Shown piece by piece: positions 1 through 6,597 of a DNA stretch of 7,814 nt (position 1 is its first letter; the number at the start of each line of letters is the position of its first letter). The position numbers and the translations under genes were made by a program. Below the pieces are notes generated by a model. It was not told the DNA's origin and did not search any database. It saw nothing but the letters and a program-made list of their open reading frames with translations. The stretch is from assembly GCA_039583705.1 (NCBI GenBank), contig JAVKSM010000129.1:1-7814 (forward strand). Reading direction: 5' to 3'. The DNA comes from JAVKSM01 sp039583705 (lineage in GTDB: Bacteria > Actinomycetota > Actinomycetes > Mycobacteriales > Pseudonocardiaceae).

Positions 1-498
1 GTGGACCGTCGCGGCGTATCCGACGACGTCGGCGGCCGCCACCACGAGCCGTGGCGCCCCGTCCGGCGTGCTCACCACCCGCCCGACCCAGCGGCGCGGG
101 TCTCCCCTGAAGGTCCCCGTTGACACCGGCTCACCGGCCGCCAGCAGCCGGACCTCCCGGCCGTCCAGGGCAGGGCGCGGACCGCCGTCGACCGGCGTCC
201 CCGCGGTGTCGAGCACCCGCACGTCGATCTCCCCGGCGGAGCGCGCCGGTCGTCCGGCGGTGACGGCGTCGGCTGCTGCGCTGACGGCCGGACGCAGCTC
301 GCCGTCCACCGCGTCGGTCAGCGCGGAACCGACCAACCCGGCCGCCAGGCGCGCCAGCAGCAGGAACGCGCCCAGTGCCACCGCCGTCACCACGATCGTG
401 ATCCGCACGGGCAGCGGGCGCCGTCCCCACCACCCACTGCGGCGCCGTCCCCACCACCCCCTCCCGAGCTGGGCCGCCGGTCCCCGGCCTCGGGTCAC
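1..498 (-). CDS. Sensor histidine kinase, N-terminal part (3' end outside window)
   Basis: This is the membrane and sensor part of a two-component histidine kinase, presumed partner of the adjacent response regulator. The GTG start at 498 overlaps the regulator's TGA stop as GTGA, and the frame stays open for 166 codons to the window edge. Residues 1-30 are basic and carry a duplicated octapeptide, GWWGRRRS then GWWGRRPL. One membrane helix follows at about residues 31-56. Residues 58 onward read as an extracytoplasmic sensor domain with typical kinase-sensor wording (ALTDAVDGELRP, then a segment around IDVRVLDTAG). The HAMP, H-box and ATPase domains would lie beyond position 1 and are not seen. 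The kinase identity therefore rests on the regulator-then-kinase order, the overlap and the membrane topology. Translational coupling to the regulator is likely. No other membrane family fits better. Confidence 0.82.
   Translation of the reverse strand, partial: MTRGRGPAAQLGRGWWGRRRSGWWGRRPLPVRITIVVTAVALGAFLLLARLAAGLVGSALTDAVDGELRPAVSAAADAVTAGRPARSAGEIDVRVLDTAGTPVDGGPRPALDGREVRLLAAGEPVSTGTFRGDPRRWVGRVVSTPDGAPRLVVAAADVVGYAATVH
417..464. repeat. 24-bp tandem duplication inside the kinase gene
   Basis: The 19-base string starting GGCGCCGTCCCC occurs at 417-435 and again at 441-459, giving a period of 24 bp, or exactly eight codons. On the coding minus strand it makes two consecutive GWWGRR units directly before the first membrane helix. 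The repeat keeps the reading frame, so it looks like a replication-slippage duplication that was tolerated. Confidence 0.85.
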
Positions 499-1187
499 CG
501 GCTGGCCACCAGGTAGCCGTGCCCCCGGACGGTGCGCAGCAGCTCCCCTCCCCCCACCGCGTCCAGCTTCCGCCGCAGGTACCCGACGTAGACCTCCACC
601 GCGTTGCGGCTGGCCGCTTGCTCGTCGCCCCATACCGCGCGCAGCAGGTCGTCCTTGCTCAGCACCGTGTCGGGCCGGCTCGCCAGCGCATGCAGCACGG
701 CGAACTCGCGCGGCGAGAGCGCGACCGGACGCCCTGCCCAGCTCACCTGCCGGGTCACCGGGTCGACGAGCAGCTCGCCCAGCCGCAGCCGCCGGCCGTC
801 GGCCGGGGCGGGGCGGCGGCGCAGCAGCGCCCGCACCTGGGCGACGAGCACGACGAAGGAAAACGGCTTGACGAGATACCCGTCGGCACCGAGGTCCAGC
901 CCGTCAGCCTGGTCGACCTCGCCGTCCTTGGCGGACACGAGCAACACCGGAACCGTGGAGCCCTCGGCGCGCAGCCGCTGCAAGACCCGGTAGCCGGAAA
1001 GGCCGGGCAGCAGGATGTCGAGCAGGATGACGTCGAAGCTGCCGGTCAGGGCGGCCGCCAGGCCGGAAGGGCCGTCGACGGCGGTCACCACCTCCATGCC
1101 CTCGGCGGACAGGCCCCGACGCAGCGCGCTGCGCACCCCGGCCTCGTCGTCGACCACCAGCACCCGCGGTTGCACACCACACAGCAT
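495..1187 (-). CDS. OmpR-family response regulator
   Basis: This 230-residue cytoplasmic transcription factor is activated by phosphotransfer from a histidine kinase. The receiver domain spans about residues 7-122. It has the acidic pair D13/D14, phospho-acceptor D57 in LLDILLPG, the switch serine S85 in VSAKD, and K107 in the YLVKPF motif. A winged-helix trans_reg_C DNA-binding domain follows at about 135-228, with ALSPREFAVLHAL and the ending LLRTVRGHGYLV typical of the OmpR/PhoB class. Length is normal for the family. The ATG at 1187 has a modest ribosome-binding site, GGTGAG, six bases upstream. The kinase gene overlaps its stop by four bases, so the two form one operon. It diverges from the LolA-like/ABC operon, which it may control through the repeats at 1203-1221. 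It resembles the MprA/CseB type in general layout, but orthology cannot be settled here. Confidence 0.96.
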   Translation of the reverse strand: MLCGVQPRVLVVDDEAGVRSALRRGLSAEGMEVVTAVDGPSGLAAALTGSFDVILLDILLPGLSGYRVLQRLRAEGSTVPVLLVSAKDGEVDQADGLDLGADGYLVKPFSFVVLVAQVRALLRRRPAPADGRRLRLGELLVDPVTRQVSWAGRPVALSPREFAVLHALASRPDTVLSKDDLLRAVWGDEQAASRNAVEVYVGYLRRKLDAVGGGELLRTVRGHGYLVASR

Positions 1188-1202
1188 GCCGCGCTCACCG
1201 GG

Positions 1203-1221
1203 GGTCTCAGCCTTCTCTCAG
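1203..1221. promoter_or_regulatory. Candidate OmpR-type operator (direct repeats)
   Basis: The 57-bp gap between the two divergent starts contains GGTCTCAG (1203-1210), three bases, then TCTCTCAG (1214-1221). The shared core TCTCAG recurs with an 11-bp period, about one helical turn. OmpR-family dimers bind tandem half-sites of this spacing, and from memory MprA sites have the same 8-3-8 format. Its position could serve both the regulator-kinase operon and the LolA/ABC operon. Binding by the adjacent regulator is an inference. Confidence 0.55.
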
Positions 1222-1244
1222 ACCAGGGGGTGCAGGCTGCCCCT

Positions 1245-2318
1245 ATGAAGACCCGCAGGATCGCGGCCAGCAGGGTCGCAATGGCCGTCGCGGTGGCGGG
1301 TGCCGTCGGGCTCGGGCTGCTCGCGGTCCCGCGCGGGGCCGGCGCCGCGCCGTCGCTGCCTCCGGTCACCCCCCAGGATCTCGTCGCATCGGTGCTCACC
1401 GCGCACCCCGGCGGGTTCGCCGGCACCGTCGAGGTGGACAACGCCCTCGGCATCCCCGCTCTGCCCATGCTGCCGCAGCTCGCCGACGGCACGAGCACGG
1501 CGCGGGTGTGGTCCTCCGGGGACGGCAAGGCCCGGATCTCGCTGCCGCAGGGCCAGGACGAGCGCACTCTCGTCGAGGACGGCTCGACCCTGTGGCTCTA
1601 CGACTCCGCCCAACGCACCGTCACCAAGCTGATCCGCCCGACGGCGACGACGCCCGGCACCCCGCGCAGCACTCCGGACCGGGCGCCGGCCGAGCTCTCC
1701 AACCCGGTGACGGCGGCCGGCACCCTCATCCAGGCGCTGCGGCAGTCCAGCACGCTGTCCGTCGACGGCACCGACGAGGTCGCGGGGCGACCGGCCTACG
1801 ACCTCGTGCTCACCCCCAGGCCCGACGAACGCACGTTGGTGCGCGAGGTGCGGGTCGCGGTGGACGCGCAACGGCGAGTGCCGTTGCAGCTCTCGCTCTT
1901 AGCCGACGGCTCGCCCGACCCGGCGCTGCGGATCGGGTTCACCCACCTCGCCTTCGCCGGACAGGATCCGTCGCTGTTCACCTTCACCCCACCGCCGGGC
2001 GCGACCCTCACCCAGCCCAGCCGGGAGGCGGCCGGGACGGGCCAGCCGCCCGCTGCCCGAAGCGGTGGGCCGAAGGTCGTCGGCCAGGGCTGGGACAGCG
2101 TCCTCGTTGCCACGCTGCCCGCGCGGCAGCCGTCGACCCCCCGGCAGGGCCTGGACCCGCTGGCAGTGGCGCGACGGGTCGGCACCCCGGTGAGCGGACC
2201 GTGGGGTTCCGGCTGGCTGGTCTCCACGAAGGTCGCCTCGGCGATCGTCACCTCCGACGGCCGGATCGCCGTCGGTGCCGTGCCGGAGCAGGTGCTCGCC
2301 CAGGCACTGGCCAGGTGA
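1245..2318 (+). CDS. Secreted LolA/RseB-fold protein (LolA-like)
   Basis: This 357-residue exported protein resembles the actinobacterial proteins related to the lipoprotein carrier LolA and sigma-E regulator RseB, whose concave beta-sheet binds hydrophobic or lipidated partners. Residues 1-34 form a Sec signal peptide: KTRR basic start, hydrophobic core at about 11-28, likely cleavage after AGA at 34. There is no lipobox cysteine. The mature part has family-like segments: GGFAGTVEVDNALGIP, RVWSSGDGKARISLP, DGSTLWLYDSAQRTVTKL, and a later GRPAYDLVLTPRP. The start at 1245 was chosen because the KTRR segment gives a proper signal peptide; a start at residue 13 would lose the positive end. No good ribosome-binding site is seen (AGGGGG lies 14 bases upstream). 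Its stop overlaps the ABC ATPase start, so it probably works with that exporter. The ligand is unknown. Confidence 0.85.
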   Translation: MKTRRIAASRVAMAVAVAGAVGLGLLAVPRGAGAAPSLPPVTPQDLVASVLTAHPGGFAGTVEVDNALGIPALPMLPQLADGTSTARVWSSGDGKARISLPQGQDERTLVEDGSTLWLYDSAQRTVTKLIRPTATTPGTPRSTPDRAPAELSNPVTAAGTLIQALRQSSTLSVDGTDEVAGRPAYDLVLTPRPDERTLVREVRVAVDAQRRVPLQLSLLADGSPDPALRIGFTHLAFAGQDPSLFTFTPPPGATLTQPSREAAGTGQPPAARSGGPKVVGQGWDSVLVATLPARQPSTPRQGLDPLAVARRVGTPVSGPWGSGWLVSTKVASAIVTSDGRIAVGAVPEQVLAQALAR

Positions 2319-3304
2319 CGCTCACCGACGTCGAGCCCGCCGGGATCGGGCCGCGAGCGGCCGGCGACGGGCAGGCCGGCGGGCTCGCCGGGCCCGCGAT
2401 GCGGGCGCGCGGGCTGCGCAAGACGTTCGGGCCGACCGTCGCGGTGGACGGGGTCGACCTCGACGTCCCGGCGGGCTCCGTGCTCGGCGTGCTCGGGCCG
2501 AACGGCTCGGGCAAGACGACGCTCATCCGGTTGCTGCTCGGGCTGTCCCGGCCGACCGCGGGCGATGTCGAGCTGCTCGGCGCGCCGATGCCTGCGGCGG
2601 CCGGTGACGCGTTGCCGCATGTCGGCGCGCTGGTCGAGGGTCCGGGCTTCCACCCGTTCCTGTCCGGGCGGGAGAACCTGCGCCGGGTGGCCGCCGCCGA
2701 GCCGCTGCTGGCGACCCGGGAGATCCCCGCCGCGGTGGACGAAGCGCTGAAACGGGTCGGGCTGATCGACGTCGCGCGGCGGCGGTATCGGGCCTATTCG
2801 CTGGGCATGAAGCAGCGACTCGGGCTGGCCGCGGCGCTGCTCGTGCCCCGTCGGCTGGTCGTGCTCGACGAGCCCACCAACGGCCTGGATCCGGCGGGCA
2901 CCCGCGAGGTCCGCCGGGTCGTGGCCGAGCTGCACGCCACGGGGGTGACCGTGCTGGTCTCCTCACACCTGCTGGCCGAGGTGGAGGCCAGTTGCACCCA
3001 CGTCGCCGTCATGCAGGCCGGCACCGTGGTCGCGGCGGGCGAACTGCGCGCCCTGCTGGAGTCCGACGCGCCCCGGCTCGCGGTGTCCACCCCGGATGCC
3101 GCGGCGGCGCTGGAGGCATTGCGGGTGGCGGGGATCGCGGCTCACCGCGAGCGCGACGACGTGATGGTCGACCTCGCCTCGGCGACCGCTCCGGAAGCAG
3201 TCGCCTGCCTGGTGCACGCCGGGGTCGCGGTGCACGAGGCGCGACGGCGGCGCACCGGCCTGGAGGAGCTCTTCGCCCGGCTCACCGAGGACGGTGCCCG
3301 GTGA
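2315..3304 (+). CDS. ABC transporter ATP-binding protein (DrrA/BcrA type)
   Basis: This 329-residue ATPase powers the permease encoded directly downstream, probably for export. Walker A is GPNGSGKTT at residues 61-69. The Q-loop region reads VGALVEGPGFHP, with Glu in place of Gln as is common in bacitracin/daunorubicin-type ATPases. The signature is YSLGMKQR at 161-168, Walker B is LVVLDE at 181-186, and the switch histidine is H218. The C-terminal 80 or so residues form an accessory domain ending in LEELFARL, usual for this class. The GTG at 2315 overlaps the LolA-like stop (GTGA) and adds a 28-residue Gly/Ala-rich leader. The ATG at 2399 is the alternative and starts right at the conserved core. 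The overlap makes 2315 more likely but does not prove it. All catalytic motifs are intact; the transported substrate cannot be told. Confidence 0.95.
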   Translation: MTLTDVEPAGIGPRAAGDGQAGGLAGPAMRARGLRKTFGPTVAVDGVDLDVPAGSVLGVLGPNGSGKTTLIRLLLGLSRPTAGDVELLGAPMPAAAGDALPHVGALVEGPGFHPFLSGRENLRRVAAAEPLLATREIPAAVDEALKRVGLIDVARRRYRAYSLGMKQRLGLAAALLVPRRLVVLDEPTNGLDPAGTREVRRVVAELHATGVTVLVSSHLLAEVEASCTHVAVMQAGTVVAAGELRALLESDAPRLAVSTPDAAAALEALRVAGIAAHRERDDVMVDLASATAPEAVACLVHAGVAVHEARRRRTGLEELFARLTEDGAR

Positions 3305-4218
3305 CCGCGCCAGGTGTGGCCCACCGCGCTGCGAGCTCGACACCGGCGCCCTCGAACCGCGGGTCAGGCGCAGTGCTGTCGGGCTCGGCGACACCGGCGA
3401 GGTCCGCCCCGCTGCTGCGGCTGCTGCGCTCGGAGCTGCGGTGGGTGCTGCGCCGGCCCCGCACCCTCGTGCTGCTGGGGCTGCTCGCGCTGCTCCCGGT
3501 GGCGATCGGGGTCGGTGTCGCGCTGACCTCGTCGGCCCGCGGCGGCGCGGGCGGCGGGCTGCTGGCGGCGACGGTCAACAACGGGCTGGTGCTGCCGGTG
3601 GCCTCACTGACCATCGCGCTGGCGTTGCTGCTCCCGCTCGGGGTGTCCATGGCCGCGGCGGACGCGCTGGCGGGGGAGACGGCGCACGGCACGCTGCGGG
3701 GCCTGTTGCTGGCCCCGGTGAGCCGGCTGCGGCTGGTGGGCATGAAGTCGCTCGGCGTGCTCGCCGTGGCCACGGTCGCGGTGCTGCTCGTGGCCGCCGT
3801 CGGGGTGGTGACCGGGCTGGTCGCGGACGGCGGCAGCAGCGGCCTGCTCACGCTGTCCGGCACCACGGTGGGCTTCGGCTCGGCGCTGGCCCGCATCGGG
3901 CTTGCCGTGGCGTGGACGGTGCTGCAGGTGGCAGCCGTCGGTGCCGTCGCGCTGGCTGTCTCCTCGCTCACCGAACACCCGCTGGTGGTGATGGCGGTCA
4001 CGGTCGGCGGCGTGATCGTCTTCGGGGTGCTCTCGTCGATCCCGACGCTGTCCGGCCTGGCGCCGTGGCTGCTCACCAGCGGCTGGGGTGCGCTGGTAGA
4101 CGTGCTGCGCGACCCGGTGCCGTCCGACGCGCTGCTGCGCAGCTCCGCCCGGGCCGGTTGCTACCTGGTGATCGGGCTCGGCCTGGCGACCGCCCGCACC
4201 CTCACCCGGGACGCTTGA
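3301..4218 (+). CDS. ABC-2 type membrane permease
   Basis: This 305-residue integral membrane protein is the transport subunit for the upstream ATPase. The GTG at 3301 overlaps the ATPase stop as GTGA. Residues 1-36 are a polar Ala/Ser/Pro-rich tail. About six membrane helices follow, near residues 55-76, 96-117, 150-174, 198-216, 226-246 and 285-300. Between helices 2 and 3 is GETAHGTLRGLLLAPVSR, the cytoplasmic motif (E, GTLR, LL, PVSR) typical of ABC-2 permeases that contact the ATPase. One six-helix permease per operon suggests a homodimer. The LolA-like, ATPase and permease genes form one translationally coupled set facing away from the two-component genes. The substrate is unknown; an antimicrobial, peptide or envelope lipid would each fit the architecture. 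Confidence 0.92.
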   Translation: MTAPGVAHRAASSTPAPSNRGSGAVLSGSATPARSAPLLRLLRSELRWVLRRPRTLVLLGLLALLPVAIGVGVALTSSARGGAGGGLLAATVNNGLVLPVASLTIALALLLPLGVSMAAADALAGETAHGTLRGLLLAPVSRLRLVGMKSLGVLAVATVAVLLVAAVGVVTGLVADGGSSGLLTLSGTTVGFGSALARIGLAVAWTVLQVAAVGAVALAVSSLTEHPLVVMAVTVGGVIVFGVLSSIPTLSGLAPWLLTSGWGALVDVLRDPVPSDALLRSSARAGCYLVIGLGLATARTLTRDA

Positions 4219-4226
4219 CGGACGCG

Positions 4227-4232
4227 TACCCT
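4227..4232 (+). promoter_or_regulatory. Candidate -10 box for leaderless transcript
   Basis: TACCCT at 4227-4232 matches the actinobacterial TANNNT -10 pattern and ends seven bases before the ATG at 4240. That spacing places the transcription start on or next to the start codon, and no Shine-Dalgarno sequence is visible. No convincing -35 box is seen. The dehydratase gene could still be read through from the ABC operon, which ends only 21 bp upstream. Confidence 0.45.
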
Positions 4233-4239
4233 GCGCCGC

Positions 4240-4533
4240 ATGGCGCTGTTGAACGATGCGGCGCTCGGCGAGGCGCTGAGCCGGCTGCCCGGCTGGGAGC
4301 TGGACGGCGACGCGCTGACCCGCACGGCGAAGCTGCCGAGCTTCCCGGCCGCGATCGGCGTCGTGGACCGGGTGGCCGAGATCGCCGAGGAACGCAACCA
4401 CCACCCTGACATCGACATTCGCTGGCGCACGCTGACGTTCCGCTGCTCGACGCACTCCGAGGGTGGGGTGACCGACAAGGACGTCGAGCTGGCCGGTCAG
4501 ATCTCCGCCGTGCTGGACGCCGCCGGCGCCTGA
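4240..4533 (+). CDS. phhB: Pterin-4a-carbinolamine dehydratase
   Basis: This 97-residue cytoplasmic enzyme of the DCoH/PhhB family dehydrates 4a-hydroxytetrahydrobiopterin to quinonoid dihydrobiopterin, recycling the cofactor of aromatic amino-acid hydroxylases. Family features visible are LPGWELDGDALTRT near the start (residues 16-29), the catalytic segment EERNHHPDIDIRW with H54 and H55, and T-H72-SEGGVTDKD carrying the third active-site histidine. Length matches the usual 95-105. No hydroxylase or pterin gene lies in the window, so its partner is unknown. Many bacteria keep such genes without a neighbouring hydroxylase, and a moonlighting role or a role on another pterin is possible. It follows the permease by 21 bp on the same strand, with a -10-like box suggesting its own leaderless transcript. 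Confidence 0.95.
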   Translation: MALLNDAALGEALSRLPGWELDGDALTRTAKLPSFPAAIGVVDRVAEIAEERNHHPDIDIRWRTLTFRCSTHSEGGVTDKDVELAGQISAVLDAAGA

Positions 4534-4543
4534 TACGGACATT

Positions 4544-4557
4544 CAGGGCTTTCCCTG
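4544..4557. terminator. Weak hairpin after the dehydratase gene
   Basis: CAGGG, a CTTT loop and CCCTG form a short five-pair hairpin eleven bases after the dehydratase stop, in the 79-bp gap between converging genes. There is no clear T run. It could end transcription from either side, but it is small enough to be chance. Confidence 0.3.
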
Positions 4558-4612
4558 GTGGTCTGCGGTGCGGTCGTCGGCTGCCCGCTGCCGGGCCGCG
4601 AGGTGGCCGCCG

Positions 4613-5596
4613 TCATCGACACCGGGGATGCCGCAGGGTCTCACCGGCGCGGTTGAGGACGCAGGACTCACCGTGCCGGTCGCCCATCTCACGGAACAGG
4701 GCCAGCGCCTGCCGGTGGTGCTCGGCTGCCTGCTGGTGATGACCCTGCCAGCCTTCGACGTTGCCGAGGTTGAGCAACGCGCGGGCTTCACCGACCCGGT
4801 CGCCGATCTCCCGGAACCGGGTGAGAGCCCGCTCGTGGCGGTGCCGGCGGTCGACGCTGCCGAGGTTGAGCAACGCGCGGGCTTCGGTGGCCCGATCCCC
4901 CGCCGCGCGTGCGACGGCGAGCGCCCGCCAGTACCGCTCGCCCGCCTGCTCGGAGCGGCCCTGCCGGCGGTCGAGGTTGCCGAGGTTGAGCAACGCGCGG
5001 GCTTCCGTGGCCTCATCCCCCGCCGCGCGTGCGACGGCGAGCGCCCGCCGGTACCGCTCGCCCGCCTGCTCGTCGTTGCCCTGCTGCCAACCGGCCCCGG
5101 CCCGGTCGGGTACGACCGCCGGGCGGCGCGTGCGCACCGCCGCCAGGGCCGTGAGCGCGCCGACCAGCAGCAGTCCCTCCACGGCGAGCGAGGCCACCCC
5201 GAGCGGCTCGGTCCAGTTGCCGATGTCGTCGGTGGAGCCGGGCAACCCGACGCTGCGCGCCAGCACGTAGCCGACGATCGGGCCGGTGGCAATCCCCAGC
5301 GCGATCACCCAGCCGGCCAGGACGGCCCGCCGGGTGAGCAGGCCCAGCACGGCGAGCACGCCGGAGATCTCCAGTACGTAGTAGAGGTAGCCGATGTATG
5401 CCGGGGTCTTCAGTGCGGTGGGGCCGCCCTGGTCGATCACGTGGATCACGACGACGCCGGCGCACAGGACGGCCCCGGCCAGCGGCAGCGGCGCCGAGCG
5501 GTACCGGGCCGAGGCGGCTGAGGCGGCGGACGACTGGGCGTGTGGCGGGAAGACCCCAGGCATCGACTCCTCGATCATCCCGACCCGGTCAGCCAT
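4613..5596 (-). CDS. Four-helix membrane domain fused to TPR repeats
   Basis: This 327-residue protein has two parts. Residues 1-36 are a cytoplasmic tail. Membrane helices follow at about 39-54, 70-87, 91-112 and 131-154, with an external loop carrying STDDIGNWTEP. This half resembles small uncharacterised actinobacterial membrane proteins. Arginines after helices 2 and 4 place both ends in the cytoplasm. Residues about 170-325 are tetratricopeptide repeats with the pattern ALAVARAAGD, TEARALLNLGN, common in bacterial TPR adaptors. The repeats begin mid-unit at GWQQGNDEQAGERY, one unit is eight residues short, and the last hairpin stops early at HPRCR. The ATG at 5596 has GGAG eight bases upstream. 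The TPR half probably binds a cytoplasmic protein. No function is known to me. It may be a recent fusion. Confidence 0.85.
   Translation of the reverse strand: MADRVGMIEESMPGVFPPHAQSSAASAASARYRSAPLPLAGAVLCAGVVVIHVIDQGGPTALKTPAYIGYLYYVLEISGVLAVLGLLTRRAVLAGWVIALGIATGPIVGYVLARSVGLPGSTDDIGNWTEPLGVASLAVEGLLLVGALTALAAVRTRRPAVVPDRAGAGWQQGNDEQAGERYRRALAVARAAGDEATEARALLNLGNLDRRQGRSEQAGERYWRALAVARAAGDRATEARALLNLGSVDRRHRHERALTRFREIGDRVGEARALLNLGNVEGWQGHHQQAAEHHRQALALFREMGDRHGESCVLNRAGETLRHPRCR
4762..5097. repeat. TPR-coding DNA repeats, 120-bp period
   Basis: The 28-base block beginning TGCCGAGGTTGAG occurs at 4762-4789, 4858-4885 and 4978-5005. The last two belong to a longer unit: 4858-4950 and 4978-5070 differ at only four of 93 positions by direct comparison. 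The 120-bp spacing equals one 40-residue TPR unit; the 96-bp spacing reflects a unit short by eight codons. Such identity points to recent duplication or gene conversion. Confidence 0.9.
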
Positions 5597-5665
5597 AAGG
5601 CCATCTCCGTCCCGTGAGATCTTCCCTGTTATCGCAACGCTCGACGCGCCGCCGGGTTACACCTC

Positions 5666-6550
5666 TCAGCCACCGCAGCCGGTGTACCTGGTGACGAGGT
5701 AGCCGTTGCCGTGCTGGCGTACCAGCGTGAGCACACCGAGCCGGGGCCCGACGGAGCCGTCTGACGGGCTGCCCTCGAACGCCGGTCCCCAGGTCGCCAC
5801 GCACGCGTTCACGGTGGCCATCTCGCCGCCCGGCCCACGGGTGATCGCCTCCGGGGGCAGCCTCGGGCTCTGGTACCGCGCGGGGTCACGAACCTGCTGG
5901 TGCAACACCGAGATCGCCACCGGGCAGTCGCGGGCGCCGACACTCGCGGCGAACTGCGCCTGGGCGGCGGGTGAGAAGTAGAAGCAGCCCCCCACGGTGT
6001 CGCCCGAGACGATCAGGGTGGTGAGCGAGGACAGCAGCAGCGTCGGGTCGTCCGCCAGCTCCCGGGAGGCGTCGACCTGATCGCCCTGCGCCTGCTGGAG
6101 CTGCTGCTGGACCGCCGACTCGTGGCCGCTGACCAGCAGGCCGGCGGCGCACACCACGCCGACGGCGACCGAGGCGGCCAGCACCCGCCACCGGGGCAGC
6201 CGGACCACCCCGACCGCGGTCCCGACCAGCGCCAGGGTGATCCCCCATGCCCAGCCACTGACCTGGGTGAGCAGGTAGAGGAACGTCGCGGCGAGCACCA
6301 ACGGACCCAGCCAGGCCCGCAGCCGACGGGGGAACAGCGGCAGCAGCAGCAGCCGGGCGACCACCACGCCCCCCAAGGCGGCCGCCGGCACCCGCCAGGT
6401 GAAGCCGGCGAACCCCCACAGCACCACGGCGGCGGCGAGCAGCCCCAGGCCGGCGGCCCGCACCGCGCGCCGCCGGCCTGGCGTGTCCGGTGGTGTGGGC
6501 GGCATCGCGGCACCGGCGTTGGTCACGGGTCCCCACTCTGCCGGCTCCAC
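5666..6550 (-). CDS. Membrane protein with four-cysteine exported domain
   Basis: This 294-residue protein is not assigned to a known family here. A proline-rich cytoplasmic tail (1-28) is followed by about five hydrophobic helices near residues 30-50, 56-73, 82-98, 101-116 and 123-141. A Gln-rich linker (VQQQLQQAQ) and an exported domain at 160-294 follow. That domain has four cysteines, C189, C209, C250 and C292, spaced as expected for two disulfides, and ends in GNGYLVTRYTGCGG. An odd number of helices with a cytoplasmic N-terminus puts the domain outside. The GTG at 6550 has GGAAG five bases upstream; GTG 6526 and ATG 6505 are in-frame alternatives. A LexA-like palindrome lies 47 bp upstream, hinting at damage-linked control. 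The next gene on the strand starts 69 bp downstream and may be co-transcribed. Confidence 0.82.
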   Translation of the reverse strand: MEPAEWGPVTNAGAAMPPTPPDTPGRRRAVRAAGLGLLAAAVVLWGFAGFTWRVPAAALGGVVVARLLLLPLFPRRLRAWLGPLVLAATFLYLLTQVSGWAWGITLALVGTAVGVVRLPRWRVLAASVAVGVVCAAGLLVSGHESAVQQQLQQAQGDQVDASRELADDPTLLLSSLTTLIVSGDTVGGCFYFSPAAQAQFAASVGARDCPVAISVLHQQVRDPARYQSPRLPPEAITRGPGGEMATVNACVATWGPAFEGSPSDGSVGPRLGVLTLVRQHGNGYLVTRYTGCGG

Positions 6551-6597
6551 CCGGTCTTCCGACAGGGGGGAAACGCGATCCGGGTCTGAACCGACGT

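Noticed and set aside
519..1244. Long plus-strand open frame ahead of the LolA-like start
   Set aside because: It lies antisense to the well-supported response regulator, its protein is low-complexity and has no family features, and the signal peptide fixes the real start at 1245.
1508..2314. Extension of the ATPase frame upstream of 2315
   Set aside because: It overlaps the LolA-like gene in another frame and reads as Arg/Ala/Gly-rich out-of-frame translation. The GTGA overlap gives a clear start.
4543..4612. Possible frameshifted C-terminal tail of the TPR protein
   Set aside because: Another minus-strand frame continues to 4543, but the early stop alone does not show a frameshift and the tail has no TPR pattern.
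4762..5097. CRISPR-like spaced repeats
   Set aside because: The repeats are in frame, coding and separated by related sequence of 40-codon period. They are TPR units, not repeat-spacer units.
4568..5521. Plus-strand open frame with internal repeats opposite the TPR gene
   Set aside because: Its repeats are only the antisense reading of TPR codons. The minus strand has membrane helices, TPR motifs and a ribosome-binding site.
6122..6589. Gln/Pro/His-rich plus-strand open frame
   Set aside because: It is antisense to the four-cysteine membrane protein, and its composition is typical of shadow frames in high-GC DNA.
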